A stretch of 64,000 nucleotides of DNA, from assembly GCF_014274685.1 (NCBI RefSeq), contig NZ_CP060393.1:1795501-1859500 (forward strand), in the 5' to 3' direction. This DNA comes from Edaphobacter sp. 4G125 (lineage in GTDB: Bacteria; Acidobacteriota; Terriglobia; Terriglobales; Acidobacteriaceae). The notes below the pieces were generated by a model. It did not search any database. It was not told the DNA's origin and saw only the letters and a program-made list of their open reading frames with translations. This document shows positions 17,534 through 26,017 of the stretch, piece after piece (position 1 is the first letter of the stretch; the number at the start of each line of letters is the position of its first letter). A program made the position numbers and the translations under genes.

Positions 17534-18477
17534 AAGTTTCGCTATGGCGACCGTTTCGCCGTGTCCTGCTCACTCTGCCTGTACTCTGGGTTGTGGTCTC
17601 GCTGGTCTTTCTGCTGATCCATCTTGTTCCCGGCGACCCCATCGTCCAAATGCTGGGCGAAGGAGCTACGGCTTCTGACATTGATGCTCTGCGCCACGCC
17701 TATGGACTCGATGCTCCCTTGTTGGAGCAGTACACGCATTATTGGGGCGGCATTCTTCATGCGAACCTAGGGCAGTCGCTTCGTCTGCATGATTCAGTAA
17801 CTCATCTTCTTCTGCAACGCTATCCCTATACGCTGGCTCTCACCCTTGCGGCACTCGCGATTGGGATTGCAACGTCGGTTCCCGCCGGGATTGCTTCTGC
17901 GCTGCATCGTAATCGTTGGCAGGATCGCACGCTTGGGGTGCTTTCGCTTGTCGGGCTCTCGTTTCCTAATTTTGCACTGGGGCCGATCCTGATCTTGCTC
18001 TTCTCGATTTCGCTGGGATGGTTCCCTGTTTCTACGGCCGGGAATGGAGGTGTGGGAGACTTTCTTCTTCACCTCGTGCTTCCAGGGCTAACCCTTGGTC
18101 TCTCGTTTGCCTCTGTGTTGACCCGCATGGTGCGAACCGCAATGCTCGAAGAGTTGGGGCAGGACTACATCCGCACGGCGCGAGCCAAGGGACTGCCTGA
18201 GCGCACAGTTGTCTATCGTCATGCTTTGCGGAATGCGTTGATTCCGGTGCTAACGGTGATTGGACTTCAGTTCGGATCGCTACTTGCCGGCGCGATCGTT
18301 ACGGAGACGATCTTTAGCTGGCCTGGAATCGGTCGCCTCACGATCTCTGCGATCTACAACCGGGACTATGCTCTGGTGCAGGGATGTATCCTCGCAATTG
18401 GATTGACGTATGTCCTGGTGAATTTGCTGACTGACGTGGCTTACACGATTGCGAATCCACGGATGCGAAGCAGCTGA
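17530..18477 (+). CDS. OppB/DppB-type ABC permease, lone subunit
   Basis: 315 residues with six membrane segments. N-terminal 'FLLIHLVPGDPIVQMLGE' is the hallmark of DppB/OppB permeases, and the EAA loop that contacts the ATPase is seen at 'YIRTARAKGLPERTVVYRHALRNALIP'. In peptide/nickel importers this subunit pairs with a DppC permease, two ATPases and a binding protein, but none of these is in the window; the next gene is on the other strand. Translation is coupled to the CBS protein. Either the partners are elsewhere or the operon is a remnant; the frame itself is intact. Confidence 0.88.
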   Translation: MKVSLWRPFRRVLLTLPVLWVVVSLVFLLIHLVPGDPIVQMLGEGATASDIDALRHAYGLDAPLLEQYTHYWGGILHANLGQSLRLHDSVTHLLLQRYPYTLALTLAALAIGIATSVPAGIASALHRNRWQDRTLGVLSLVGLSFPNFALGPILILLFSISLGWFPVSTAGNGGVGDFLLHLVLPGLTLGLSFASVLTRMVRTAMLEELGQDYIRTARAKGLPERTVVYRHALRNALIPVLTVIGLQFGSLLAGAIVTETIFSWPGIGRLTISAIYNRDYALVQGCILAIGLTYVLVNLLTDVAYTIANPRMRSS

Positions 18478-18487
18478 TCACACAGCA

Positions 18488-19024
18488 TCAGACTGTGACC
18501 AGGACGACGAGCACTTGAGCTAACGCAGATCCTTTGCGCCGAAGTTTGTGGTGAAGCGCGGCATCATAGGTTGCGCAGTCACCAGTGGTTAGAAGCAGGA
18601 GTCTGTCCGCCACCTGCACTTCAATCTTCCCTTGCAGAACAAAGAGGAACTCTTTCCCCTGGTGATTGGGAACCTCATGCTCCAGAAACTCAGGGCCGGG
18701 GGAAACGACATAAGCTGCCAGTGGAGTTTTATGAGTCCCAGTCAATAGCGCTTCGAGTTGATAGGTTTTGCGGTCGCCGGTCTTCCTTCGTTCGGAACGG
18801 CGTACTACGACAACATCTTCCTCGTTCGTCTTTTCCCCGAAGAGCTGAGCCATTCCTGCCCCAAGAGCTTTGGCGATGGCTTCGAGGGTGGCAAGCGAAG
18901 GGGTCTTTTCTCCTCGCTCAATGCGTGACAGATGGCCTTTGTGGATACCAATCGACGAGGCCAGAGCCTCAACGGTCATTCCTTTCTGTCTGCGAAGCGC
19001 GCGAATTCTTCCGGGAACGGTCAT
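18488..19024 (-). CDS. XRE-family regulator with C-terminal cupin domain
   Basis: 178 residues from the ATG at 19024 (GAGAAG just upstream); a longer frame to 19324 runs across the operator and into aceE and is not used. N-terminal HTH_3 domain (residues 5-60, 'RIRALRRQKGMTVEALASSIGIHKGHLSRIE' split around the recognition helix) and a C-terminal cupin_2 barrel (about residues 100-170, 'HEVPNHQGKEFLFVLQGKIEVQV'), the SutR/PuuR-like layout in which the cupin senses a small ligand. It is divergent from aceE, and a perfect 44-bp palindrome lies between them, so it probably controls aceE and itself. The ligand is unknown. Confidence 0.9.
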   Translation of the reverse strand: MTVPGRIRALRRQKGMTVEALASSIGIHKGHLSRIERGEKTPSLATLEAIAKALGAGMAQLFGEKTNEEDVVVVRRSERRKTGDRKTYQLEALLTGTHKTPLAAYVVSPGPEFLEHEVPNHQGKEFLFVLQGKIEVQVADRLLLLTTGDCATYDAALHHKLRRKGSALAQVLVVLVTV

Positions 19025-19058
19025 CTTCTCAAGTATGGTGTGCTTCGCGTTTGTTGGC

Positions 19059-19102
19059 AACAGTAATCCTATGGACAACTTGTTGTCCATAGGATTACTG
19101 TT
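19059..19102. promoter_or_regulatory. 44-bp perfect palindrome between XRE-cupin gene and aceE
   Basis: Two 21-nt arms (19059-19079 and 19082-19102) are exact reverse complements around a TT centre; the inner part reads TATGGACAAC-TT-GTTGTCCATA. It ends 38 nt before the aceE ATG and begins 34 nt before the regulator ATG, so it overlaps where both promoters should be. It is much longer than a typical dimer operator (14-20 bp) and could bind two dimers. Confidence 0.8.
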
Positions 19103-19140
19103 AATTCCGACCCAATTCCTGGGCTGAGCGAGGTTTTCAA

Positions 19141-21843
19141 ATGTATTCCGCGGTGATAGCAGGTGACAAAACTTTGACAGAGGAAGTGATCGAATTCGCA
19201 GATCCTGGGCAGACGTCCGAATGGCTCGAAGCGCTTGATCAGGTCTTCGCTGCTGATGGCAAGGAAGAAACCATTCGCCTGCTTCATGCCCTTTCAGATC
19301 GCGCGGCTCAATTGGGAATACCACCTGCTTTAACGCTCACAACCCCATATGTGAATACGATTTCGGCGGCGGATGAAGCTGGTTTTCCCGGCGATGAAGA
19401 GATGGAGCGCAGAATTGAAAACCTGCTCCGCTATAACGCACTGGCCATGGTGGCACGGGCTAATAAATACGATGAAAATATCGGTGGTCACATGGCTTCG
19501 TATGCCTCATTGGCTACATTGTTCGAGGTAGGCTTCAATCACTTCTTTCGGGCTTCCATTGGAGGAAAGCCAGGAGACATGGTTTATTTTCAGGGACATT
19601 CTTCGCCGGGGATTTATGCGCGCGCCTTTCTGGAAAGGAGATTAAGCGAACAGCACCTGATTAACTTTCGCCATGAGTTGCGTGAGCACTCTGGTCTGTC
19701 GTCTTATCCTCATCCCTGGCTGATGCCCGATTTCTGGCAGTTTCCTACCGTGTCAATGGGGCTTGGGCCGATCAATGCGATCTACCATGCACGGTTTATT
19801 CACTACATGGAGAATCGCGGGCTGATTCCAGTAACAGATCGAAAGGTCTGGGCGTTTCTTGGGGATGGTGAGCAGGACGAGCCGGAGACGCGTGGAGCTC
19901 TGACGGTAGCTTCGCGCGAAGAATTGGACAATCTCATCTTTGTCGTCAACTGCAATCTACAGCGGCTCGATGGACCTGTTCGCGGCAATGGAAAGATCAT
20001 TCAAGAGCTTGAAGCAAGCTACAGAGGTGCAGGTTGGAATGTGATCAAGTGTATTTGGGGCAGCGGCTGGGACGCTCTACTCAGCAGAGATCATACCGGC
20101 CTACTCCAGAAGCGAATGGCTGAATGTGTTGATGGTGAGTATCAAGCATTCAAAGCACGTAGAGGAGCTTACGTTCGCGAGCACTTCTTCGGGAAGTATC
20201 CAGAGCTTTCGTCTCTCGTGGAAGGAATGACCGACGATGAGATTGGAGAGTTAGCTCGTGGAGGGCACGATCTCATCAAGGTCTACAACGCCTACAAAGC
20301 TGCGGTCGAACATCGTGGGGCTCCCACGGTCATTCTTGCGAAGACGGTCAAAGGATATGGTCTGGGCGATGCTGCAGAAGGAAGGAACTTTGCTCACAAC
20401 ACGAAGAAGTTGAGAGAGCAGCAGCTAGCCTATGTGGCGAAACGCTTTCAGATGCCGGTCCCCAAGGAGAAGATCGACGATCTGGAACTTTATCACCCGG
20501 GGGAAGCAAGCCCGGAGATTCAATATCTCCATAAGCGCCGCAAAGCACTTGGCGGGTATCTACCGGCTCGCGATTCTCATAGAGAGATTGCTTTTACAGC
20601 TCCGCCGCTTGAGATCTTTCGGGATGTTCTTCTTGGCTCTAAAGGGCGAGCAGCATCTACGACCTCAGCATTGAATGGTGTGATCAACGCTCTTCTCAAG
20701 CAAAAAAATCTTGCGAAGTATATTGTCCCGATTATTCCCGATGAAGGCCGGACATTTGGAATGGAGTCACTCTTCCGTCAGGTCGGAATCTATGCGTCGC
20801 ATGGGCAACTTTACACGCCGGTCGATAGTGACCAATTTCTCTACTATCGCGAATCGAAGGACGGGCAGCTTCTGGAAGAAGGTATCTCGGAGGCAGGTTC
20901 GATGGCCACATTTACAGCAGCGGGAACGGCTTATGCTAACTTCGGCCTTCCGATGATTCCGTTCTTTGTGTATTACTCCATGTTTGGCTTCCAGCGCGTA
21001 GGAGATCTTGTATGGGCTTTTGCGGACGCCAGAGGCAAAGGCTTTATGGTGGGCGGAACGGCAGGCCGGACTACTTTGCTCGGTGAAGGTTTGCAACATA
21101 TGGATGGACATAGCCATGTGCTGGCGAGCACAGTTCCCACCTGCGCCTGCTACGATCCAGCCTTTGGTTACGAGATTGCGGTAATCGTTCGAGACGGGTT
21201 GCGGCGTATGTATGAGGAGAAGGAAGACCTCTTCTACTATCTGACGACATATAACGAGAACTATCCTCAGCCTTCGATGCCGGAAGGAGTAGAGGAGGGC
21301 ATTCTTAAAGGGCTATATCGTTTTCGGGCTGCCGAGTATGGAAAGGCCGAGATACATCTCTTCGGTTCTGGCCCGATTCTCAACGAGGCACTTAGAGCGC
21401 AAGAGCTATTACGCGAGCGATTCCAGATTGAGGCGGACGTTTGGAGTGTAACCAGCTACGTTGAGCTACGCCGCGAGGCGCTTGACTGTCAACGATGGAA
21501 CCGTCTTCACCCTGGGGAACAGCCTCGTGTTCCTTATTTGTTGCAGACTCTTGGAGACGACAAGCAGCTTCCAATTATTGCAGCCAGCGATTATATGAAG
21601 GTACTGGCGGATGGGCTCGCGCCATGGTTGCCGGGGCAAATTACGGCATTAGGGACGGATGGTTTCGGCCGGAGTGAAAATCGGGAGCACCTGCGTCGCC
21701 ACTTTGAGATTGATGCTGAGCATATTGCTTTCGCTGCAATCAGCCGCCTTGCGAGAGATGGGAAGATCCCTGTGAAGGTTGCCGAGGATGCGATTAAGGC
21801 TCTCGACATCGATCCAGACAAGCTTGATGCAGCGCGAGCCTGA
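19141..21843 (+). CDS. aceE: Pyruvate dehydrogenase E1 component, homodimeric type
   Basis: Thiamine-diphosphate enzyme that decarboxylates pyruvate and acetylates the lipoyl group of E2. The 900-residue single-chain form fits the AceE family. The TPP-binding motif begins GDGEQDEPE at residues 241-249 and ends at NCNLQRLDG; 'ENIGGHMASYAS' and 'GHSSPGIYARAFLE' are further AceE blocks. There is no aceF or lpd gene beside it, unlike the usual aceEF-lpd operon, and it is alone on its strand. The 38-nt leader begins at the edge of the palindrome, implying control by the divergent XRE-cupin regulator. It is followed after only 4 nt by a convergent gene. Confidence 0.95.
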   Translation: MYSAVIAGDKTLTEEVIEFADPGQTSEWLEALDQVFAADGKEETIRLLHALSDRAAQLGIPPALTLTTPYVNTISAADEAGFPGDEEMERRIENLLRYNALAMVARANKYDENIGGHMASYASLATLFEVGFNHFFRASIGGKPGDMVYFQGHSSPGIYARAFLERRLSEQHLINFRHELREHSGLSSYPHPWLMPDFWQFPTVSMGLGPINAIYHARFIHYMENRGLIPVTDRKVWAFLGDGEQDEPETRGALTVASREELDNLIFVVNCNLQRLDGPVRGNGKIIQELEASYRGAGWNVIKCIWGSGWDALLSRDHTGLLQKRMAECVDGEYQAFKARRGAYVREHFFGKYPELSSLVEGMTDDEIGELARGGHDLIKVYNAYKAAVEHRGAPTVILAKTVKGYGLGDAAEGRNFAHNTKKLREQQLAYVAKRFQMPVPKEKIDDLELYHPGEASPEIQYLHKRRKALGGYLPARDSHREIAFTAPPLEIFRDVLLGSKGRAASTTSALNGVINALLKQKNLAKYIVPIIPDEGRTFGMESLFRQVGIYASHGQLYTPVDSDQFLYYRESKDGQLLEEGISEAGSMATFTAAGTAYANFGLPMIPFFVYYSMFGFQRVGDLVWAFADARGKGFMVGGTAGRTTLLGEGLQHMDGHSHVLASTVPTCACYDPAFGYEIAVIVRDGLRRMYEEKEDLFYYLTTYNENYPQPSMPEGVEEGILKGLYRFRAAEYGKAEIHLFGSGPILNEALRAQELLRERFQIEADVWSVTSYVELRREALDCQRWNRLHPGEQPRVPYLLQTLGDDKQLPIIAASDYMKVLADGLAPWLPGQITALGTDGFGRSENREHLRRHFEIDAEHIAFAAISRLARDGKIPVKVAEDAIKALDIDPDKLDAARA

Positions 21844-21847
21844 ACGA

Positions 21848-22888
21848 CTATTTTTGGGATGAATCTGAAGGCCCGCTCAACCAATAGCCTGTCCTCGCTG
21901 AGACGTTCAGCGAAGGATATTGGGGGAGTCGAACCTGGATTGGATGGAATCCAACTTCGGATGAGGTCGGAGTAAAGCTGAGGATATAGCGATTACGGAT
22001 ATGGTTATCAATCGTCATTAATTGATTTTCGAGTTCGCCTTGATTCCCAAATTTGACAGTTTCCCCACCTGAAAGTGTTGCTACTTCAGTCGCTATATCT
22101 TTTTTCATCGCGTCAATCACCATGTTGAGGGGCTCAGAGAGATGGAAATAAGCCGAATATGTTCCATTGGGCAGAGTGATGGGCTTGTTATCACCCCCTA
22201 TTTCTTTCCATGCGTTTTTAAGTCTCGTTTGCTGAGGCGAAAATACCAGTGAGTAAATGGTTGTGTTGGTTTCCCCGGTGATGCGGGCGATCTCTTTCGC
22301 GGTTGTTTTACTTCCTGAATCCTGCGGCTGCGATAAGAGCAGAATGATTCTGCGATGATTGGCGGGTTGCTGCGCAAGCAGGTTCAGGGCGAATTTGAGG
22401 CCATCCATGATGGCAGCGCCACTGTCGCCTGGATCGGGGTGGTTGATGGCGTCTGTCCACTGTGTAATGTCTGACGTAAATGGTGATGCAGCTTCAGGCT
22501 TGCTATCAAAGTTGACGATAGAAACCTGGTTTGGCGCTCCACCAAGCATTGAGGCAAGAACTGTTTCGAGGCCGCGATATTTGTCGAACTCTCGCGGGGC
22601 AGCACCACCAGTTTGCATCAGTACGACAAGCGAGAGCGGTTGCCGGGTCTCTTCGTCGAGAGTGAGTTTTTGTGGAACTCCTTTGTCCGTAAGAAAGAAG
22701 TCGTTTGCATGAAGAGAGTAGACGGTTTCTTTTGCAGCTGACTGGACGAGGGCAGGAACAAGGACAAGCCTGGCGGTACTCTGAATGGTTGTTGGTTCTG
22801 GAACCTGATTACTGACAGGGCTACTTTGCGCAAGGGCTGCTGATGTAAGTGCAACGAAGCATGCGAGCAAGGAAAGCATGCGCAACAT
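21848..22888 (-). CDS. Secreted VWFA-domain protein, acidobacterial type
   Basis: 346 residues with a signal peptide (residues 1-20, LLACFVALTSAALAQ). The central von Willebrand factor A-like domain (about residues 85-290) contains 'LSLVVLMQTGGAA', where the usual DxSxS metal site is replaced by M-Q-T-G-G, and 'DSGAAIMDGLKFALNLL', which matches the conserved acidobacterial VWFA-related family. The C-terminal 'YILSFTPTS...HPIQVRLPQ..LNVSARTGYWL' is a family hallmark. Metal binding is doubtful given the missing Asp/Ser. Function unknown. It follows the polyprenyl synthase gene after 29 nt on the same strand. Confidence 0.85.
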   Translation of the reverse strand: MLRMLSLLACFVALTSAALAQSSPVSNQVPEPTTIQSTARLVLVPALVQSAAKETVYSLHANDFFLTDKGVPQKLTLDEETRQPLSLVVLMQTGGAAPREFDKYRGLETVLASMLGGAPNQVSIVNFDSKPEAASPFTSDITQWTDAINHPDPGDSGAAIMDGLKFALNLLAQQPANHRRIILLLSQPQDSGSKTTAKEIARITGETNTTIYSLVFSPQQTRLKNAWKEIGGDNKPITLPNGTYSAYFHLSEPLNMVIDAMKKDIATEVATLSGGETVKFGNQGELENQLMTIDNHIRNRYILSFTPTSSEVGFHPIQVRLPQYPSLNVSARTGYWLSGPSDSSQK

Positions 22889-22917
22889 GTCGCAATTGTA
22901 TTCCTATAGCGAAGGGC

Positions 22918-23919
22918 TTAGCGGTCGCGACTGGTAACGAAGCCCGGCACCCAGAGCAGCGCGCGTTTTGCATCGGACGGGGGAAGGTCGGCGACGGATT
23001 GTCGTGCGGCCTCAGCATAGGCGCAGGCCGTGTCCATTGCATACTCGATCGAGCCGTGGCGACGGAGAATCTCAAGGATCTGCAAATGAGAGACATGAGC
23101 GAAGCTTCGGTCATTCAGCACGGTGCGGATAGCTTCGCGGTCGGCTCCGGTACCGCGTTCTAGCGCGTGGATCACGGCCAGCGTTGCCTTGCCTTCGCGC
23201 AGGTCGCTGGCGACGGGTTTGCCCAGAACATCTTCGGCAGCAGTCAGATCGAGGACATCATCGACGATCTGGAAAGCTAAGCCGAGATTGCGGCCGTACT
23301 CGCCGAGCTGAGATTCAACCATTGCGGCGTCGCCAAACTCATGCGGAGTAATCGCTGCTCCGAGCTGCATCGAGACTTTGAAGAGACAGGCGGTCTTGCG
23401 ATAGATGAGGTCGAAGTATTCTTCCTCATTAATAAGGTGGCCGAGTTTTTCAATCTGGAGCAGCTCGCCTTCGACCATCTGCTGGGTGAGCGAGATGAGC
23501 AGGTCGAGGACGTGAAAGTTCCGCTCCTCAAGAGCCGCAGAGAAGGCCTGCATGTAGAGCCAGTCTCCGGCGAGGACGCACTTTGAATTTCCCCAGGTCG
23601 TGTTGGACGACGGACGTCCACGGCGGGTGTCGGCTTCGTCGATGATGTCGTCATGGACGAGAGTCGCGGTGTGCAGCATCTCGACCACAGCTCCCAGACG
23701 AATGCGGCTGTGGTTCGTCGAGCCGAGAGCTTTGGCCGCGAGCAGAAGGAGCAGCGGACGGATGCGTTTGCCTCCGCCGGCGATGAGGTACTGGGCAATG
23801 TCTGTGATGACTGCGACTTTGGAGGAAGACTGTTGGGAGAACTCCTGCTCAATCGCTGCCAGATCGTCCCGAAGAAGGTCAAAAACCTCGGCAGCCGTCG
23901 CGATGGAGATTGTGCTCAC
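22918..23919 (-). CDS. Polyprenyl diphosphate synthase
   Basis: Trans-prenyltransferase that elongates farnesyl or geranylgeranyl diphosphate for quinone side chains. Both Asp-rich motifs are present: DDIID (residues 90-94, within 'LVHDDIIDEADTRRGRP') and DDVLD (220-224). 'GGGKRIRP' (about residues 48-55) is the substrate-binding block. The length of 333 residues and overall pattern match IspB/HepT-type synthases; product chain length cannot be read. The start codon is GTG; no upstream ATG is in frame. It lies in a minus-strand run with yajQ and tatD upstream and the VWA gene downstream. Confidence 0.92.
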   Translation of the reverse strand: MSTISIATAAEVFDLLRDDLAAIEQEFSQQSSSKVAVITDIAQYLIAGGGKRIRPLLLLLAAKALGSTNHSRIRLGAVVEMLHTATLVHDDIIDEADTRRGRPSSNTTWGNSKCVLAGDWLYMQAFSAALEERNFHVLDLLISLTQQMVEGELLQIEKLGHLINEEEYFDLIYRKTACLFKVSMQLGAAITPHEFGDAAMVESQLGEYGRNLGLAFQIVDDVLDLTAAEDVLGKPVASDLREGKATLAVIHALERGTGADREAIRTVLNDRSFAHVSHLQILEILRRHGSIEYAMDTACAYAEAARQSVADLPPSDAKRALLWVPGFVTSRDR

Positions 23920-24029
23920 GTGGATTCAGAGTAACAGGATGTTTACCGAAGAGGGCGACCGGCTCGAAAATCGCACGGATTTTCAAACCGGTCATCCTGA
24001 GCTCCTGATGTGTTCGTTACCGAATAAGA

Positions 24030-24074
24030 CCGCAGATCCTTCGACTCCGCTACGCTCCACTCAGGATGATACTT
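24030..24074 (+). repeat. Dispersed repeat family 1, copy 4
   Basis: 'ACCGCAGATCCTTCGACTCC' then 'GCTACGCTCCACTCAGGAT' then GATACTT. In the spacer between yajQ and the polyprenyl synthase gene; just upstream, 'GGTCATCCTGAGCTCCTGATG' (around 23991) looks like a partial copy in the opposite orientation. Confidence 0.75.
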
Positions 24075-24105
24075 CGTAAGTAAGTGCCAAAATGAAGCGG
24101 TTCCA

Positions 24106-24606
24106 TTAATTACTCCGATAGTTGGTGAACTGGAGTTCGACGCCATAGTCGCCAGCACGGAGCTTGGTGATGATTTGCTGGAGGACGTCGCGGTCCTTGG
24201 AGGTAACTCGGACGGTATCGCCCTGGATACTGGCCTGGGCCTTGAGTTTGGAGTCCTTGATGGCGGCGACGATCTTTTTGGCATTTTCGGAGGCGATGCC
24301 CTGCTTGAGCTTGATCTTCTGGCGGACAGAGGAGCCGGCGGCGGGCTCGATTTTCTCGTACTCAAGGTTCTTGAGGGAGATGCCACGTTTGACGAGTTTC
24401 TGGGAGAGGATCTCCTTGACGGCTTCAAGCTTGTACTCATCCTGCGAAGCAAGCTGAATGGTGTCGGTGCCCTCGAGCTCGATCTTCGATTTGGAGTCCT
24501 TGAGGTCGAAACGCGCGCCTACCTCTTTTGAGGCCTGATCGATTGCGTTTTTGACCTCCTGAAGCTCTACTTTGCTTACGACGTCGAAGCTGTTATCCGC
24601 TGCCAT
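24106..24606 (-). CDS. yajQ: YajQ family nucleotide-binding protein
   Basis: 166 residues and collinear with the YajQ (DUF520) family over its whole length: N-terminal 'SFDVVSKVELQEVKNAIDQA', 'RFDLKDSKSKIEL', and the C-terminal 'VRVTSKDRDVLQQIITKLR' and 'LQFTNYR'. YajQ proteins have two RRM-like folds; some bind cyclic di-GMP and act with transcription regulators. AAGGA precedes the ATG. It lies 38 nt downstream of tatD on the same strand. Confidence 0.95.
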   Translation of the reverse strand: MAADNSFDVVSKVELQEVKNAIDQASKEVGARFDLKDSKSKIELEGTDTIQLASQDEYKLEAVKEILSQKLVKRGISLKNLEYEKIEPAAGSSVRQKIKLKQGIASENAKKIVAAIKDSKLKAQASIQGDTVRVTSKDRDVLQQIITKLRAGDYGVELQFTNYRSN

Positions 24607-24644
24607 GTGTTTTTCCTTCTCTATAAATTTCGGGTTCTATTATG

Positions 24645-25508
24645 TCAGTTCTTCCGGGTTTCGCGTGTGGAAGGGAAGAGGCGATGAAAGTTTTCGGTCG
24701 TAACGGCGGCCAACTCCTCGGGTGAGATGCCGCGAAGCTCGGCGAGGGCTGCCGCGGTATGAGTGACCAGGGCGGGTTCGTTGCGCTGACCGCGATGGGG
24801 AATGGGAGCGAGGAAGGGAGCGTCGGTTTCGACCAGAATGCGATCGGCGGGAGCAAAGGCGGCGGCATCACGGATTCCCTGGGCCTTTGGATAGGTCAGA
24901 TTGCCGGCGAAGGAGAGGTAGAAGCCGAGGCCGAGAGCGCGTCGCGCGTCGTTCACGTTGCCGGAGAAGCAGTGCATGATGGCGGGAAGGCCGCTGGGGA
25001 GAAAGTGCTGCTCGATCAGGTTGTAGGTATCGGCGGCAGCGTCGGCAGGACCGTATTTCTCTTTGGCTTTTGGAGTCGCAAGCTCGGAGGTCCGGCAGTG
25101 GATGATGATGGGCTTGCGAACCTCGGTGGCGATCTTCATCTGGGCGATGAAGGCTTCCTGCTGAACGGGGATCTCAGGATTTTCAAGGTGGTAGTAGTCG
25201 AGGCCGATTTCACCGACTGCGATGCAGCGGGGATGGGAGGCGAGCCGGGAGAGCTCGATCAACCCCTCCGGGGTGGCGTTGTGGGCCTGCTCGGGGTGGA
25301 TTCCGGCACTGGCGTAGATGCTGGGGAGTTGGTTGCCGGAGACCGAGGTGGCGAGGTCGAGCGCAAAGTGCATCTCGGAGGGGTTTTCACCGATACCGAT
25401 GGCGAGGATGGTCTTGACCCCGGCAGCCCAGGAACGGCTAAGGACTTCGTCGCGTTCGGTTGGGTGTGTGTTGTAGAAGTCGAGATGCGCGTGTGAGTCG
25501 ATGAGCAT
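24645..25508 (-). CDS. tatD: TatD family metal-dependent DNase/hydrolase
   Basis: 287 residues from the ATG at 25508, which has a strong ribosome binding site (GGGAGGGGAGG immediately upstream); a TTG 36 nt earlier is rejected. TIM-barrel metallohydrolase with the TatD metal ligands: 'DSHAHLD' near the N-terminus, 'GEIGLDYY' (Glu), 'IHCR', 'MHCFSG' and 'LVETDAPFLAP' (Asp). Characterised members act as 3'-5' DNA exonucleases or tRNA/DNA-quality enzymes. First gene of the minus-strand run tatD-yajQ-polyprenyl synthase-VWA protein. Confidence 0.93.
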   Translation of the reverse strand: MLIDSHAHLDFYNTHPTERDEVLSRSWAAGVKTILAIGIGENPSEMHFALDLATSVSGNQLPSIYASAGIHPEQAHNATPEGLIELSRLASHPRCIAVGEIGLDYYHLENPEIPVQQEAFIAQMKIATEVRKPIIIHCRTSELATPKAKEKYGPADAAADTYNLIEQHFLPSGLPAIMHCFSGNVNDARRALGLGFYLSFAGNLTYPKAQGIRDAAAFAPADRILVETDAPFLAPIPHRGQRNEPALVTHTAAALAELRGISPEELAAVTTENFHRLFPSTRETRKN

Positions 25509-25531
25509 GCCTCCCCTCCCCGGGAATTGAT

Positions 25532-25626
25532 GCAAAGTATTCAATCTATGAAACTTAGGTCTGGACTTCTATTCGGAAAATGACGAAAAGTCCTGATCTA
25601 TCGAGTTTATGTGGTGCAAAGTATTC
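25532..25626 (+). repeat. GCAAAGTATTC dispersed motif (copy pair 2)
   Basis: Two exact GCAAAGTATTC copies 84 nt apart, flanking 'TTAGGTCTGGACTTC'. The nadK downstream region has the same order: motif, 'TTAGGCTCGGACT', motif variant. Confidence 0.5.
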
Positions 25627-25841
25627 ATAAAACAGGAATTATTGGGCTTTCAGGTTATGTTTGCCTGTTTGCTTTCTATCTTTATTTTATCGGAGAGAGC
25701 GGGGTAGATCTGCAACCGGGATGTGCTTTGTTTAGTTGGAGATGGGTGGGATTGGGGGTTGACAGGGTATTTTGCTCCCCCGAGTGCGACACCAGTTTCA
25801 TAGATGTCGGCAAATTTGATGTTTTATGGAAAACGAAATGC

Positions 25842-25896
25842 GGGGATTTCTCCACTACGCCGTCGTCTACGACGCCAGCTCCGGTCGAAATGACAC
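25842..25896 (+). repeat. Dispersed repeat family 2, copy 3
   Basis: 'GGGGATTTCTCCACTACGCC' ... 'GCTCCGGTCGAAATGACACA', with a centre (GTCGTCTACGACGCC) that forms its own inverted pair CGTCGT / ACGACG. No family 1 copy follows, only a degenerate 'AAGGATGACGA'. Confidence 0.7.
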
Positions 25897-26017
25897 ATCG
25901 GTTAAGGATGACGAATAGAACGGATAGAGAAACGGGTTACTCCCTGTTCGACTCGCCTCCGGCACTCAAGACAGGTACTCCGCTGTCGTAAGGGCACTTC
26001 TAAGGCGATCTCTCGTT

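Larger units (their letters stand above)
25509..26017. other. Intergenic region upstream of tatD, downstream of the ADOP permease
   Basis: A 509-nt AT-rich spacer with no supported gene. It holds two GCAAAGTATTC motifs (25532-25542 and 25616-25626), with 'CTTAGGTCTGGACT' between them, a family 2 repeat (25842-25896), and a GGGGG/CCCCC inverted pair around TTGACA (25752-25786). An open frame at 25611-25991 runs through the repeats and is not considered coding. Confidence 0.5.

Noticed and set aside
21848..22888. Degenerate metal site in the VWA protein as evidence for a pseudogene.
   Set aside because: Replacement of the DxSxS motif is usual in this acidobacterial family and the frame is intact.
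25611..25991. 126-residue open frame in the tatD/ADOP spacer.
   Set aside because: It runs through two dispersed motifs and a family 2 repeat and has no ribosome binding site.
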